Source of the DNA: Tenacibaculum sp. SZ-18
GTDB taxonomy: Bacteria; Bacteroidota; Bacteroidia; Flavobacteriales; Flavobacteriaceae
Direction: 5' to 3'
DNA length: 64,000 nt
Assembly (NCBI RefSeq): GCF_002813915.1
Contig: NZ_CP019335.1
Location: 2,773,777 to 2,837,776 of the forward strand
Positions 54,492 through 63,482 of the stretch are shown here, piece after piece. The notes below the pieces were generated by a model. It searched no databases, was not told the DNA's origin, and saw only the letters and a list, made by a program, of their open reading frames with translations. The position numbers and the translations under genes are program-made. The first letter of the stretch is position 1, and each line of letters begins with the position of its first letter.

Positions 54492-55309
54492 TATAAAGTA
54501 TTCACTACTTTTCTAATAGCTACCAAATTAGTTAAAACTTTTTCTAGATGATCCAGGTGTAACATATTTGCACCATCAGATTTTGCATTTGCTGGATCAA
54601 AGTGAGTTTCCATAAATAATCCATCTATATTATTTACAACACCTGCTCGAGCTATTGTTTCGATCATATCTGGTCTTCCTCCTGTTACTCCTGAACTTTG
54701 GTTGGGTTGTTGTAAAGAATGTGTTACATCTAAAACAGTAGGCGCATAACTTCTCATTGTAGGGATCCCTCGAAAATCGACTAACATATCTTGATATCCG
54801 AACATAGTACCTCTCTCAGTTATCCAAACATTATCATTTCCAGAATCCTTAACCTTTTTTACGGCATGCTGCATTGCTTCAGGACTCATAAATTGTCCTT
54901 TTTTTAAATTAACAACTTTACCCGTATTTGCAGCAGCTACAACCAAATCCGTTTGACGAACTAAAAATGCTGGTATTTGAAGAACATCAACATATTCAGC
55001 AGCCAAAGTAGCATCATTTACTTCATGAATATCCGTAATAGTAGGTACATTAAAAGTTTCGGACACTTTTCTTAAAATTTTTAAGGCTTTTTCATTTCCT
55101 ATTCCTGTAAAGCTATCAATTCTACTTCTATTAGCTTTTTTGAAACTTCCTTTAAATACATAAGGAATTTCCAATTTGTCAGTAATTTCAATAACCTTTT
55201 CAGCTATGCGTAATGCCATTTCTTCTCCTTCAATTGCGCAAGGTCCAGCCAACAAGAAAAAGTTATTTGAATTTGTATGTTTTATATTAGGAATATTAGC
55301 TAAATTCAT
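54491..55309 (-). CDS. kdsA: 3-deoxy-8-phosphooctulonate synthase
   Basis: 272 residues from ATG 55309 (complement). Condenses phosphoenolpyruvate with arabinose-5-phosphate to KDO-8-phosphate for the lipopolysaccharide inner core. Signature LLAGPCAIEGEEMALRIAE, FKGSFKKANRSRIDSFTG, VTDIHE-type motif (PTITDIHEVND), QIPAFLVRQTDLV, WITERGTMFGYQ and FMETHFDPANAKSDGANM, which holds the metal/substrate residues. Full length for the family. Confidence 0.96.
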   Translation of the reverse strand: MNLANIPNIKHTNSNNFFLLAGPCAIEGEEMALRIAEKVIEITDKLEIPYVFKGSFKKANRSRIDSFTGIGNEKALKILRKVSETFNVPTITDIHEVNDATLAAEYVDVLQIPAFLVRQTDLVVAAANTGKVVNLKKGQFMSPEAMQHAVKKVKDSGNDNVWITERGTMFGYQDMLVDFRGIPTMRSYAPTVLDVTHSLQQPNQSSGVTGGRPDMIETIARAGVVNNIDGLFMETHFDPANAKSDGANMLHLDHLEKVLTNLVAIRKVVNTL

Positions 55310-55373
55310 GAGTAAAATTTCAGTAAAATTACAAAATAATATTATCTCAATCTAAACTAAAAGTAGTTCAGAC

Positions 55374-56342
55374 ATGAAAAAAATATGCATTCTACTGGCT
55401 TTCTTGGTTATTGCCTTATCTTGTAAAAAAGATAACAAACCTGATTCGATAGAAACAGTAAAAGAAAAGGAACAAACTTTAATTACTTCATTTGATCATA
55501 CAAAAATTAAAAAACATTTGTATACTCTTGCTTCAGATGAGATGGAAGGAAGAGCTACAGGGACTCCTGGCATTGAAAAAGCGGCTCAGTACATCGAAAA
55601 TGAATTTGGAAAAATAGGATTAAACTTTTACAACAACTTAACTTCTTACCGACAAAATTTTGAATATGATAAAGTTAAAATGTTCAATATAATCGGAGTT
55701 TTGGAAGGAAGAAGTAAAAAAAACGAATATGTAATTATTTCTGCACACTACGATCATTTGAAAATGAAAAAAGAAGGTAAGGATAGAATTTACAACGGAG
55801 CAAATGATGATGCCTCTGGCGTAACTGGTGTTATCGCGCTCGCAGAGTTTTTTAAAACCAGAAATAATAATGAAAGAAGTATAATTTTTATTTGCTTTAC
55901 TGCGGAAGAAATTGGTTTAATTGGATCTAAATATTTTGTAAAAGACATTGACGCTTCTAACTTTGTTGCAGGAATAAATTTAGAAATGATTGGTAAGGAA
56001 GCTAAATTTGGTCCTAGAACAGCTTGGCTTACAGGATTTGAAAAATCCAACTTTGGACAACTTATTCAACAAAACCTCGAAGGATCAGGATATAAACTTT
56101 ACCCAGACCCCTATAAAAATTATAGTTTATTTTTCAGATCAGATAATGCTTTATTCGCTCGCTTAGGAATTCCTGCGCATACTTTTTCTACAACATCAAT
56201 TGATCTTGATCCTGATTATCATAAAGTAACAGATGAGCCCGAAACATGCAATATAAATGCATTAACAGAAGCTATAAAAGCTGTTGCAATTGGCATATCT
56301 TCAATTGTAAATGGTAAAGATACTCCAACACGGATAAAGTAG
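55374..56342 (+). CDS. M28 family zinc aminopeptidase lipoprotein
   Basis: 322 residues from ATG 55374. Lipobox LSC in MKKICILLAFLVIALSC. Metal ligands of the M28 fold: His in ISAHYDHL, Asp in GANDDASGV, Glu-Glu in CFTAEEIGLIGS, Asp/Met near NLEMIGKEAK, and His in DPDYHKVTDEPE. Acts on peptides at the cell surface. Divergent from kdsA with 64 bases between starts. Confidence 0.9.
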   Translation: MKKICILLAFLVIALSCKKDNKPDSIETVKEKEQTLITSFDHTKIKKHLYTLASDEMEGRATGTPGIEKAAQYIENEFGKIGLNFYNNLTSYRQNFEYDKVKMFNIIGVLEGRSKKNEYVIISAHYDHLKMKKEGKDRIYNGANDDASGVTGVIALAEFFKTRNNNERSIIFICFTAEEIGLIGSKYFVKDIDASNFVAGINLEMIGKEAKFGPRTAWLTGFEKSNFGQLIQQNLEGSGYKLYPDPYKNYSLFFRSDNALFARLGIPAHTFSTTSIDLDPDYHKVTDEPETCNINALTEAIKAVAIGISSIVNGKDTPTRIK

Positions 56343-56605
56343 ACAAATTACATAGCGTATTCATATATTCCTATTTCAAAGATCAAAAAAATTACATATT
56401 GACAAGAAAATCATTTATAATTGTTAAAAATGTAAGATTCGTTAAAAGTCCTACTAGATCAGCACACAAAAGGCATAATTTTAAGGGATTTTAAGAATAA
56501 TTTTATAATATAATCAATTAAATAGATATAAAATTAACTATTTATTTAAATTTAAGTTAATTTTTTAATATATTCGCTACCGCAAAACTTAAAAAACCCT
56601 TCAAA
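56343..56605 (+). other. AT-rich intergenic region upstream of the S8 peptidase
   Basis: 263 bases with no gene. TATAATATAATC and TTTAAATTTAAG tracts near 56500-56560 may hold the promoter; no clear TTTG/TAnnTTTG pair. Confidence 0.4.
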
Positions 56606-58084
56606 ATGAAAAAACTAGTATTTAGTTTAGCCATTGCTATGGCTATGGTTTCTTGTTCTAAAAACGAGGAAAATCCACAAGAGAACACCTACGAACAATC
56701 AGAATTACTAACAAAAGAAGAAATTAATGCGAAAATTCAAGAATCTATTGATTTAAAAGGAGATTTTTTCTGGATGGAAACAGATGCCCTCACTATTTGG
56801 AGTGCAGTTAAACATGGTGATAATATGCTTACGATTGGGTATGGTGATTCTAAAAATGAATTTCAAAAAGGACCTAAATCGGATGCTATTAAAGACAATT
56901 TAATTTCCTTAGTAAAAAGTATAGAAAAAACAACTACAACCAAAGGAAAGGATGAGTTATATGTTGATGCTACTTTAAATATTTTTGATATTAAAGTTGA
57001 AAATAAAGAAACTATTGAAGCTCTTTTAAACGATGAAAGAGTTCGATATTTAGAACCTGCAACCTATAAGTTGGAAAATGAAAACACGAGATCAGGTGAA
57101 GGATTTGGCTGTGGCTTTAGTTCACAATCTTTAAATTCTGCCGATTATCGTACAGTTGCTCCTGGAGCCAGAGTGCCATGGAACTTTGATATCCACAACA
57201 TCCCAGCAGCTTGGGACTACAGTACTGGAAACGGAATTACAGTAGCTGTTATTGATACTGGACTATCTCCAAATCAGAGATGGATGAACCAATACTTTAA
57301 TGATGGATATTCTTCTGGAAGAACTTTACAGAAATATGGAACGTTCGTGGACTCTTGGTGGGCGTGGTCAAACAATTATGACGGTGTTAACGATAAATGT
57401 GGACATGGAACAAGTATGGCTTCTGCTGCAACAGCGCCTAGAAACAATGACAACTTACCAGTCGGTGTAGCATATAATGCAAATTTAGTTTCATATCGTT
57501 CTGTTCAAAATGTACTAATTGATGATTATCACGAAAAAAGAGGTGTTGCGGAAGCATTAACTGCTATTGGAAATAGAAGCGACATCAAAATAGTATCAAT
57601 GTCTATTGGTTCTCCTTTTAGTAGCTCAAGGGTTAGAGATGCTATTAGATATGCTTACAACAGAGGAAAATTAATATTCGCAGCTGGAGGAACTTCTACT
57701 TCAATAACCAACTGGTATGGCGTTATTTTTCCAGCAAGCATGGATGAAACAGTAGCTGTTACAGGTATAATTGAAGGTCAGTACAAACGATGTGAAAATT
57801 GTCATTCTGGTTCAAAAATAGATTTTACTATCGAGATGGAGCGCAGTGGATCTGGAAAGAATGTACCAGTTTTAAGTTCTAATGACGGTGCGGCAAATTA
57901 CGTCGGAGGATCTTCTGTTGCAACTGCAACAACTGCAGGAATCGCTGCTTTAGTATGGTCTAAAAACCCGAACTGGTCAAGATCTCAAGTATTAGACAAA
58001 ATGAAAAGAGCTGGTGAATTTTATCCTAATAGAAATTCAAGCTTTGGTTATGGTAATATCGATGCACTTAAAGCTGTTCAATAA
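56606..58084 (+). CDS. S8 (subtilisin-type) serine peptidase lipoprotein
   Basis: 492 residues from ATG 56606. Lipobox VSC in MKKLVFSLAIAMAMVSC, a propeptide-like region to about 165, then the catalytic domain with Asp217 (VAVIDTGLS), His267 (CGHGTSMAS) and Ser437 (VGGSSVATATTAG). Two CXXC-like Cys (396, 399) sit in an insert (YKRCENCHSGSK). No C-terminal secretion tag, so it is probably surface-bound. A terminator follows. Confidence 0.93.
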   Translation: MKKLVFSLAIAMAMVSCSKNEENPQENTYEQSELLTKEEINAKIQESIDLKGDFFWMETDALTIWSAVKHGDNMLTIGYGDSKNEFQKGPKSDAIKDNLISLVKSIEKTTTTKGKDELYVDATLNIFDIKVENKETIEALLNDERVRYLEPATYKLENENTRSGEGFGCGFSSQSLNSADYRTVAPGARVPWNFDIHNIPAAWDYSTGNGITVAVIDTGLSPNQRWMNQYFNDGYSSGRTLQKYGTFVDSWWAWSNNYDGVNDKCGHGTSMASAATAPRNNDNLPVGVAYNANLVSYRSVQNVLIDDYHEKRGVAEALTAIGNRSDIKIVSMSIGSPFSSSRVRDAIRYAYNRGKLIFAAGGTSTSITNWYGVIFPASMDETVAVTGIIEGQYKRCENCHSGSKIDFTIEMERSGSGKNVPVLSSNDGAANYVGGSSVATATTAGIAALVWSKNPNWSRSQVLDKMKRAGEFYPNRNSSFGYGNIDALKAVQ

Positions 58085-58134
58085 TATATAATCCCTTTTT
58101 AGAAGACTAATTAAAAGTCAACCAATTAAATCTG

Positions 58135-58167
58135 AAACTCTACATTTCATATGTAGAGTTTTTTTGT
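58135..58167 (+). terminator. Terminator of the S8 peptidase gene
   Basis: AAACTCTACAT, loop TTCAT, ATGTAGAGTTT then a T-run. Confidence 0.88.
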
Positions 58168-58284
58168 TTTAATTTATCTTTTTTCTATCAGCTTCGAAAT
58201 GATCAATTAACACGAATAGACTCAGTCATATAATGAGTATTTATTAACTTGCATTTAGTTTAACAAGAACTTAAATCTTCTAAA

Positions 58285-58680
58285 ATGAAAAAAAATATAT
58301 TAATTCTGATTTTTCTATTTATTAGTTTAATGGGAATATCGCAAAACAGAGAAGGTTCTTTGTTTTACTCTACGGTTGAGAAAACAGAAAGTACATACAA
58401 AATTAATATTGATATCTTCGAAGTTGGTAAAATTGAATATATCGAAATTCAATTAGTTGATGAAAATAAAAATGAATTAGCTTCTGACATGGCTCAACTG
58501 ATTTTGAGAAAAGGAAAATATTTCTTGTCATATAAGGATAAGGAAAAGCCTGTATATCCTGAGAATATCGATCTCGCTTTGAAAAACGAGTATAACGATA
58601 TTAATTATCCACAGATTAACATAAAACTATATGATGCTAATTTGAGAATACTTGATTACTCTCAAACTGTGTTCTACTAA
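58285..58680 (+). CDS. Small secreted protein of unknown function
   Basis: 131 residues from ATG 58285. Signal peptide MKKNILILIFLFISLMGISQ. Mature part beta-rich (YKINIDIFEVGKIEYIEIQLVDE; NYPQINIKLYD), a small beta-sandwich by pattern. No family recognised. Confidence 0.72.
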   Translation: MKKNILILIFLFISLMGISQNREGSLFYSTVEKTESTYKINIDIFEVGKIEYIEIQLVDENKNELASDMAQLILRKGKYFLSYKDKEKPVYPENIDLALKNEYNDINYPQINIKLYDANLRILDYSQTVFY

Positions 58681-58706
58681 AAAACCCGAGGAAAATTCCC
58701 CGGGTT
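58681..58706 (+). terminator. Bidirectional terminator
   Basis: AACCCGAGGAAAATTCCCCGGGTT forms a GC-rich hairpin between convergent genes. Confidence 0.75.
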
Positions 58707-58726
58707 CAATTATACTATAAAAACTA

Positions 58727-59563
58727 TTAGTATAGATAATTTAATGCTGTTACATCATTATTGTTGAACTCTCCATTAGTACTCGCACTAAAACAAGCTA
58801 ACATTATAGACGTTGGATCGTATCCTGAAGGAGTACCTGGGATTGGATTGGCTCCAACTCCTGCTGAACCTTCATTTACGTTTTGTCCACAACTTTGTCT
58901 AGAGAAATAATCAGTGTGACGGAATCCTACAGAGTGTCCGATCTCGTGAGTAATAACATGCTCATTAACGTTGGTATTAAAACCTTCCAAACCGTAAATT
59001 TGTACAAATTTAAATGGTGCCCCACCTGAAGGGAAACCTGCAGAACCTCCTGAACTATTTTGGTTAGGATTGTTGTAAACCACCATGTCTTGTGGTTGGT
59101 AATTTGTTCCGTACGTTAAATTAAATCTAATAGATAAGTTTAATCTATTATAGTTGTTTACAGCCCATTGTAAAGCAGTTTGTGCTTTATTTGAAAGACC
59201 GAAACCACCACCACCAGTGTAACCAATGATATTGATTACAGTGTTTTGCGCAACTAAGCTATTTGTATGATAGTTTCTTCCTGTTACACCTTGAAGATTT
59301 GGTAACCCCATTACTTGATCTTCAGACATATGGATATCTTCCTCCATTTGAATCATTGGAATCGTATTTCCATCAGGTAATAAAAAATCTACTTTTTTAA
59401 CGTTATTAACGTTAACATCAAAGTTGGCTAGTTTAGCTACAATCTCGGGAGATACTTCGCTCTCTACCGTTTCAGTTGGTTGTTCATTGTTTTCTGTTTG
59501 ACATGCGAAAAAACTAGCCCCAACTAGTAATAATGCAATTCTGGAGAATTTCATTTTTTTCAT
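58727..59563 (-). CDS. M57-type zinc metalloprotease lipoprotein
   Basis: 278 residues from ATG 59563 (complement); ATG 59554 also possible. Lipobox FAC (Cys21). The zinc motif HEIGHSVGFRH (206-216, HExxHxxGxxH) puts it in the metzincin group, with M57 (PrtB-like) features around IGYTGGGGFG, NNYNRLNL and SIMLACF. An N-terminal region of about 90 residues is probably a pro-segment. Gly- and Asn-rich. Convergent with the small secreted protein gene. Confidence 0.9.
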   Translation of the reverse strand: MKKMKFSRIALLLVGASFFACQTENNEQPTETVESEVSPEIVAKLANFDVNVNNVKKVDFLLPDGNTIPMIQMEEDIHMSEDQVMGLPNLQGVTGRNYHTNSLVAQNTVINIIGYTGGGGFGLSNKAQTALQWAVNNYNRLNLSIRFNLTYGTNYQPQDMVVYNNPNQNSSGGSAGFPSGGAPFKFVQIYGLEGFNTNVNEHVITHEIGHSVGFRHTDYFSRQSCGQNVNEGSAGVGANPIPGTPSGYDPTSIMLACFSASTNGEFNNNDVTALNYLY

Positions 59564-60240
59564 TTTTAAATTTAGTTTTAATGGTTTATAAAAAATTTTT
59601 AACGAAAATATAACATTTTATTCATCATTTTAACACTTCGTTATAATTTCACAAAATCATCTTAAAAGTTAACTTTTACACATTAAATTGTTTTTTTTAA
59701 CACTTAATAAACTAAAAATTAAATCATTAAAGTAAATAACCTACTAAAAAACTAGACATTTAAATAAAACTAAACAGATCGGCTTAATTTTAAACTTTAC
59801 AGCCAAAAATTAACAAGTAGTTTTATTTAAAAGAACTCAGGTTTTTTCTGGAGTCTTTTTATCGAACCTAATATTAAAATCAAATACTTATCCAAAAACT
59901 ATTTCAATTAAATTATAGTGACTAAAACAGTAAATTTTTAGGATTTTTTAAATACTGACTGGTAGAATGAATATTTGATATTATAAAAAAAAGCTCAATT
60001 TATTAGACATATCTCCTGATCCAACGACACTTATCGTAGATAACTAATTGCTACTATTTTTACTAAAGATCTCTAATTCATAAATTATTAAGCAGGAGTT
60101 CATAATTCCTCCATCCTATTTCTATGCTCTATAAACATTTTTGAATTACCTTGGATTTGTTCTTACGCTTTAAGAAACAGCATTATCTAAAAGATAACAT
60201 ATAGATCAAAAAAAAGATCATATTTCTGATCTTTTTCAAT
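59564..60240 (-). other. 677-bp gene-free region
   Basis: Very AT-rich, with stop codons in all frames and no RNA gene I can recognise. It should contain the M57 protease promoter at its left and the terminator at 60211 at its right. Nothing else stands out. Confidence 0.5.
60211..60235 (-). terminator. Terminator of the tpiA-prmA-clpS operon
   Basis: AAAAAGATCATATTTCTGAT and its partner ATC...GATCTTTTT pair (AAAGATCA/TGATCTTT), with T-run on the minus strand. Confidence 0.75.
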
Positions 60241-60513
60241 TTAGTACAAGTATTTCCTTAAAATAACTCGATGTTCTGGAATTGATTTATCGTAGTCTTC
60301 CATTAACAACTCCAATATTTCCGGTAGCTTTAGACCTATTTCTTTTTCTGAAGAATACTTTGAAACATACAAATCATAAGTTTCATTTTTTTTTGTAAAA
60401 ATTAGAAAATGCTCCGAATTCAATTCTGTATAAGAGATTTCACAACCTTTAAAAGCACCAGATTTATCTTGAAAAAAATCTGAAAACTCATAATACCTAA
60501 GTACATTTTCCAT
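60241..60513 (-). CDS. Small conserved-looking protein downstream of clpS
   Basis: 90 residues from ATG 60513 (complement). Acidic, mixed alpha/beta (YYEFSDFFQDKSGAFKGCEI; HFLIFTKKNETYDLYVS), no family recognised. 3 bases after clpS, so in the same operon and perhaps linked to proteolysis. Confidence 0.7.
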   Translation of the reverse strand: MENVLRYYEFSDFFQDKSGAFKGCEISYTELNSEHFLIFTKKNETYDLYVSKYSSEKEIGLKLPEILELLMEDYDKSIPEHRVILRKYLY

Positions 60514-60516
60514 TTA

Positions 60517-60798
60517 TTATACAATTTCTGCCGATAGACCTAGTTCAAGTAATTTAGTACACCTAGGTTCTAACTCTTTATATTCTCCTGTTTTTACAGC
60601 ACATTTACCTTTATAATGAACAAGGATAGTACATTGCTCTGCTTGTTCTAAAGTATGATCACAAACATTTACTAAACTATCAATTACAAAATCAAATGTA
60701 TTTACATCATCGTTGTACAAAATTATCTCATGTTCTCTTGTTTCCTGTACAAGAACATCTAACTCTTCTTGAATTTTCTCAATTGTACTCATCTTCAT
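60517..60798 (-). CDS. clpS: ATP-dependent Clp protease adaptor ClpS
   Basis: 93 residues from ATG 60798 (complement). Core IILYNDDVNTFDFVIDSLVNVCDHTLEQAEQCTILVHYKGKC with the N-end-rule pocket residues (Asn-Asp-Asp, HYKG). It delivers substrates with destabilising N-terminal residues to ClpA/ClpC. Third gene of the operon after tpiA and prmA. Confidence 0.94.
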   Translation of the reverse strand: MKMSTIEKIQEELDVLVQETREHEIILYNDDVNTFDFVIDSLVNVCDHTLEQAEQCTILVHYKGKCAVKTGEYKELEPRCTKLLELGLSAEIV

Positions 60799-60801
60799 TA
60801 T

Positions 60802-61635
60802 TTATTTTAAATATTTAACTGCAACCCAATTATTTCTCTTAATTACGGTATCTAAAGTTAAATCATATTTTCTAGCTTCCGCATCTATGATTGGAATATC
60901 CTCCTCATAAAATCCACTTAAAAGTACTATTCCTTTTTCATTTAAACAATTTACATAAGTCTTTAAATCTGTTAAAAGAATATTTCTATTAATGTTAGCA
61001 ATTACAATATCATATTTTTTATTTACTAACAAAGAAGCATCCCCTTCATAAACACTTATACTTTTACAGTTATTTCGCTCAACATTTTCTAAAGAGTTTA
61101 AATAACACCAGTTATCAATATCAATAGCATCAATAGGTTTTGCACCTTTCATTTCAGCAAAAATTGCTAAAATTCCAGTTCCACAACCCATATCTAGTAC
61201 TTTTTTGTTTTCAACATTTAACTCCAACAAATGTTGAACCATCATATGTGTTGTTTCATGATGACCAGTACCAAAACTCATTTTTGGTTCTATTACTATG
61301 TCGTATGGTAAATTAGGATTCTCGTGAAAAGGAGCACGAATACTTACTTTACCATCTACTTGAATTGGTGTAAAGTTTTTCTCCCATTCTTCATTCCAAT
61401 TTTCTTGTGCGATTTCTTTATGAGTAAATGAGATTTTAAACTCATCAGATTTAAGAATAAAAATATCATCTAATAAATTTTCTCTCCAATCTTGCTGCTG
61501 AATAAAAGCTACAAAACCATTATCATTTTCCACAAAACTCTCAAAACCGACAATACCAAGTTCTGCAATTAAAATTTCTGTTGCAGGCTCTTTTGGAGCA
61601 ACCTTAAAAGTGTATTCTATATAAATATTATCCAA
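60802..61635 (-). CDS. prmA: Ribosomal protein L11 methyltransferase
   Basis: 277 residues from ATG 61635 (complement). N-terminal substrate-recognition domain, then the SAM-binding domain: EPKMSFGTGHHETT, VLDMGCGTGILAIFA, AIDIDNWC and the active NPPY-like IANINRNIL. It trimethylates ribosomal protein L11. 3 bases before clpS and adjacent to tpiA. Confidence 0.95.
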   Translation of the reverse strand: MDNIYIEYTFKVAPKEPATEILIAELGIVGFESFVENDNGFVAFIQQQDWRENLLDDIFILKSDEFKISFTHKEIAQENWNEEWEKNFTPIQVDGKVSIRAPFHENPNLPYDIVIEPKMSFGTGHHETTHMMVQHLLELNVENKKVLDMGCGTGILAIFAEMKGAKPIDAIDIDNWCYLNSLENVERNNCKSISVYEGDASLLVNKKYDIVIANINRNILLTDLKTYVNCLNEKGIVLLSGFYEEDIPIIDAEARKYDLTLDTVIKRNNWVAVKYLK

Positions 61636-62394
61636 TTAAATTGATTTTACTATATCCGAAAAATCTTTCGCTTTTAATGATGCTCCTCCAATTAGTCCAC
61701 CATCAACATCAGGCTTTGAAAAGATTTCTTCAGCATTTCCTGGTTTCACACTACCTCCATATAAAATAGAAATACTATCTGCTAACTCTTGACTGTAAGC
61801 TTCCACAAATAACCCTCTAATAAATTGATGCATCTCTTGTGCTTGATCAGCAGATGCTGTTTTTCCTGTTCCAATTGCCCAAACTGGCTCATATGCTAAA
61901 ACCACCTTGCTAAACGCGCTCGAAGGTAAGCTAAAAAGTACATTTTTTAATTGTGATTCGACAACTTTAAAATGATTATTTGTTTCTCTATCTTCTAATT
62001 GCTCACCAAAACAAAAAATAATTTCAAAATCATTTTCGATTGCTGCATTTACTTTTTCCGATAAAATATCGTCAGTCTCATTAAAATATGCTCTCCTTTC
62101 TGAATGACCTATAATAACAGTTTTAACACCTACTGAAGACAACATATCTGCCGAAACCTCTCCCGTGTAGGCACCACTTTTAGCCTGATGTAAATTTTGA
62201 GCAGAAACCTCAATTACTGAATCATTAGTTTCACTAACTGCTTGTTGTAAATTGATAAAAGAAGGAGCGATTATAACTCTTGCATTATTTAAAGTTACTG
62301 CTTCCATTTCATTTTTTAAACCTTGAATTAATTCCTTAGTTTCATTAATGTTATTATTCATTTTCCAGTTACCTGCTACAATCTTTTTTCTCAT
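61636..62394 (-). CDS. tpiA: Triosephosphate isomerase
   Basis: 252 residues from ATG 62394 (complement). Interconverts dihydroxyacetone phosphate and glyceraldehyde-3-phosphate in glycolysis. Catalytic Lys11 (GNWKMN), His (IIGHSERR) and Glu (LAYEPVWAIGTGKTA), phosphate loop GGSVKPGN and GLIGGASL. First gene of the tpiA-prmA-clpS operon. Confidence 0.97.
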   Translation of the reverse strand: MRKKIVAGNWKMNNNINETKELIQGLKNEMEAVTLNNARVIIAPSFINLQQAVSETNDSVIEVSAQNLHQAKSGAYTGEVSADMLSSVGVKTVIIGHSERRAYFNETDDILSEKVNAAIENDFEIIFCFGEQLEDRETNNHFKVVESQLKNVLFSLPSSAFSKVVLAYEPVWAIGTGKTASADQAQEMHQFIRGLFVEAYSQELADSISILYGGSVKPGNAEEIFSKPDVDGGLIGGASLKAKDFSDIVKSI

Positions 62395-62633
62395 TTTGAT
62401 ATAGTTATGATGAATTATAATTAGTTGTATTTATTACCTAACAAAACTAATTTATAATACGGAACACAAAAACAAATGCTCTTATTTTTTTACGAAAACG
62501 TAATATTATTCTTTAATAATTTATTTCAAAGCTTAAAGAACATCAACGCTATTAGGTTACGTTTCATTAAAAACTTTAATTCCCCACTTTCTTTAACTAT
62601 TCAATCTCCTTGTATCTAAGATAGTCGAAGAAA
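62395..62633 (-). other. Intergenic region upstream of tpiA
   Basis: 239 AT-rich bases, no gene. Should hold the operon promoter; TTACGTTTCATT and TTACGAAAACG are the only notable short motifs. Confidence 0.4.
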
Positions 62634-63006
62634 TTAAATGAAATCTGTATCCCATTTTTCAGATAATAAATAATACTTTCCTTCAATATTATATTTTTGA
62701 ATACCTGCTTTTAAATCATCAATATTATCCTCAATAGATGTAAATAATAACAACATCTCTTGATGTTGAGTTTGTAATTTCTTTATAGTTAGGAATAGTT
62801 TTAAAAAAATAATGTCCATACAAAGTTACCCAAACATCAATCATAATTATCTTTCCGTTATGCTTTTCTCCAACTTTTTGAAACGTAAATCTATCTCCAT
62901 TTAAACTAAGCACTTTATCATTTAACACTTTTTCTGAAAATTTGATTTCTTTTCTCGTTAGGCAACCGGATATGAAAACAATAAATTCTAAAACTAAAAG
63001 CGATAG
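62634..63006 (-). pseudogene. TlpA/thioredoxin-like lipoprotein, decayed
   Basis: Read on the minus strand: a lipoprotein-like start without an initiation codon (LSLLVLEFIVFISGC), then FTFQKVGEKHNGKIIMIDVW, VTLYGHYFFKTIPNYKEI. The usual WCGPC active site has become LYGHY, so both redox Cys are Tyr. A frameshift near 62735 is needed to reach the C-terminal part (SIEDNIDDLKAGIQKYNIEGKYYLL). It overlaps the gene upstream. Confidence 0.6.
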
Positions 63007-63007
63007 A

Positions 63008-63481
63008 TTATTTAAGTATCTCTGATACCTTAGAAGTTTTATAAACCTCTATTTTACCATCTTCATTAATTTTTAAAAATCGCGGAATACTTTTTAATTT
63101 TAAAAACCTTCCTAGAGCTCCGTCTCCTTTTTCCGGAATATAATAAAACTGACCTTTTGGTTTCACATATTCTAATCCTCTTTTCCAATCATAATAAGAA
63201 TGATCTACAGAAAGAAAAATATATTCTTTTTCTGGATTTTCTTTTTGAAATTTTAAAACATCATCGAAACTATCTTGACTTACCGGACAATAGCTTGCAA
63301 AAATTTGCACAAAGAGTTGCTTTCCTCTATTCTTATCGAGAATACCTTGTAATGAAACAGAATCTCGATCGAGTGTTACTAGTTTTTCTGTTAACGCTTC
63401 ATTTGTAAATTGTTGTTTCTTTAAAGATGCACAGCTCGTGATCATTAAAACAATTACCACAAAAAATATTATTCCTTTCAT
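63008..63481 (-). CDS. Thioredoxin-like lipoprotein
   Basis: 157 residues from ATG 63481 (complement). Lipobox TSC in MKGIIFFVVIVLMITSC. Thioredoxin-type core: KQLFVQIFASYCPVSQDSF, EKEYIFLSVDHSYYDW, and cis-Pro loop IPRFLKINEDG. Only one active-site Cys is left (CPVS), so it would act as a peroxiredoxin-like or non-redox partner rather than a classic oxidoreductase. Upstream of the decayed thioredoxin-like gene, co-directional. Confidence 0.8.
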   Translation of the reverse strand: MKGIIFFVVIVLMITSCASLKKQQFTNEALTEKLVTLDRDSVSLQGILDKNRGKQLFVQIFASYCPVSQDSFDDVLKFQKENPEKEYIFLSVDHSYYDWKRGLEYVKPKGQFYYIPEKGDGALGRFLKLKSIPRFLKINEDGKIEVYKTSKVSEILK

Positions 63482-63482
63482 T

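Noticed and set aside
59564..60240. A hidden RNA gene in the 677-bp gap
   Set aside because: I found only the operon terminator and AT-rich sequence, with no stable structure or tRNA-like arm.
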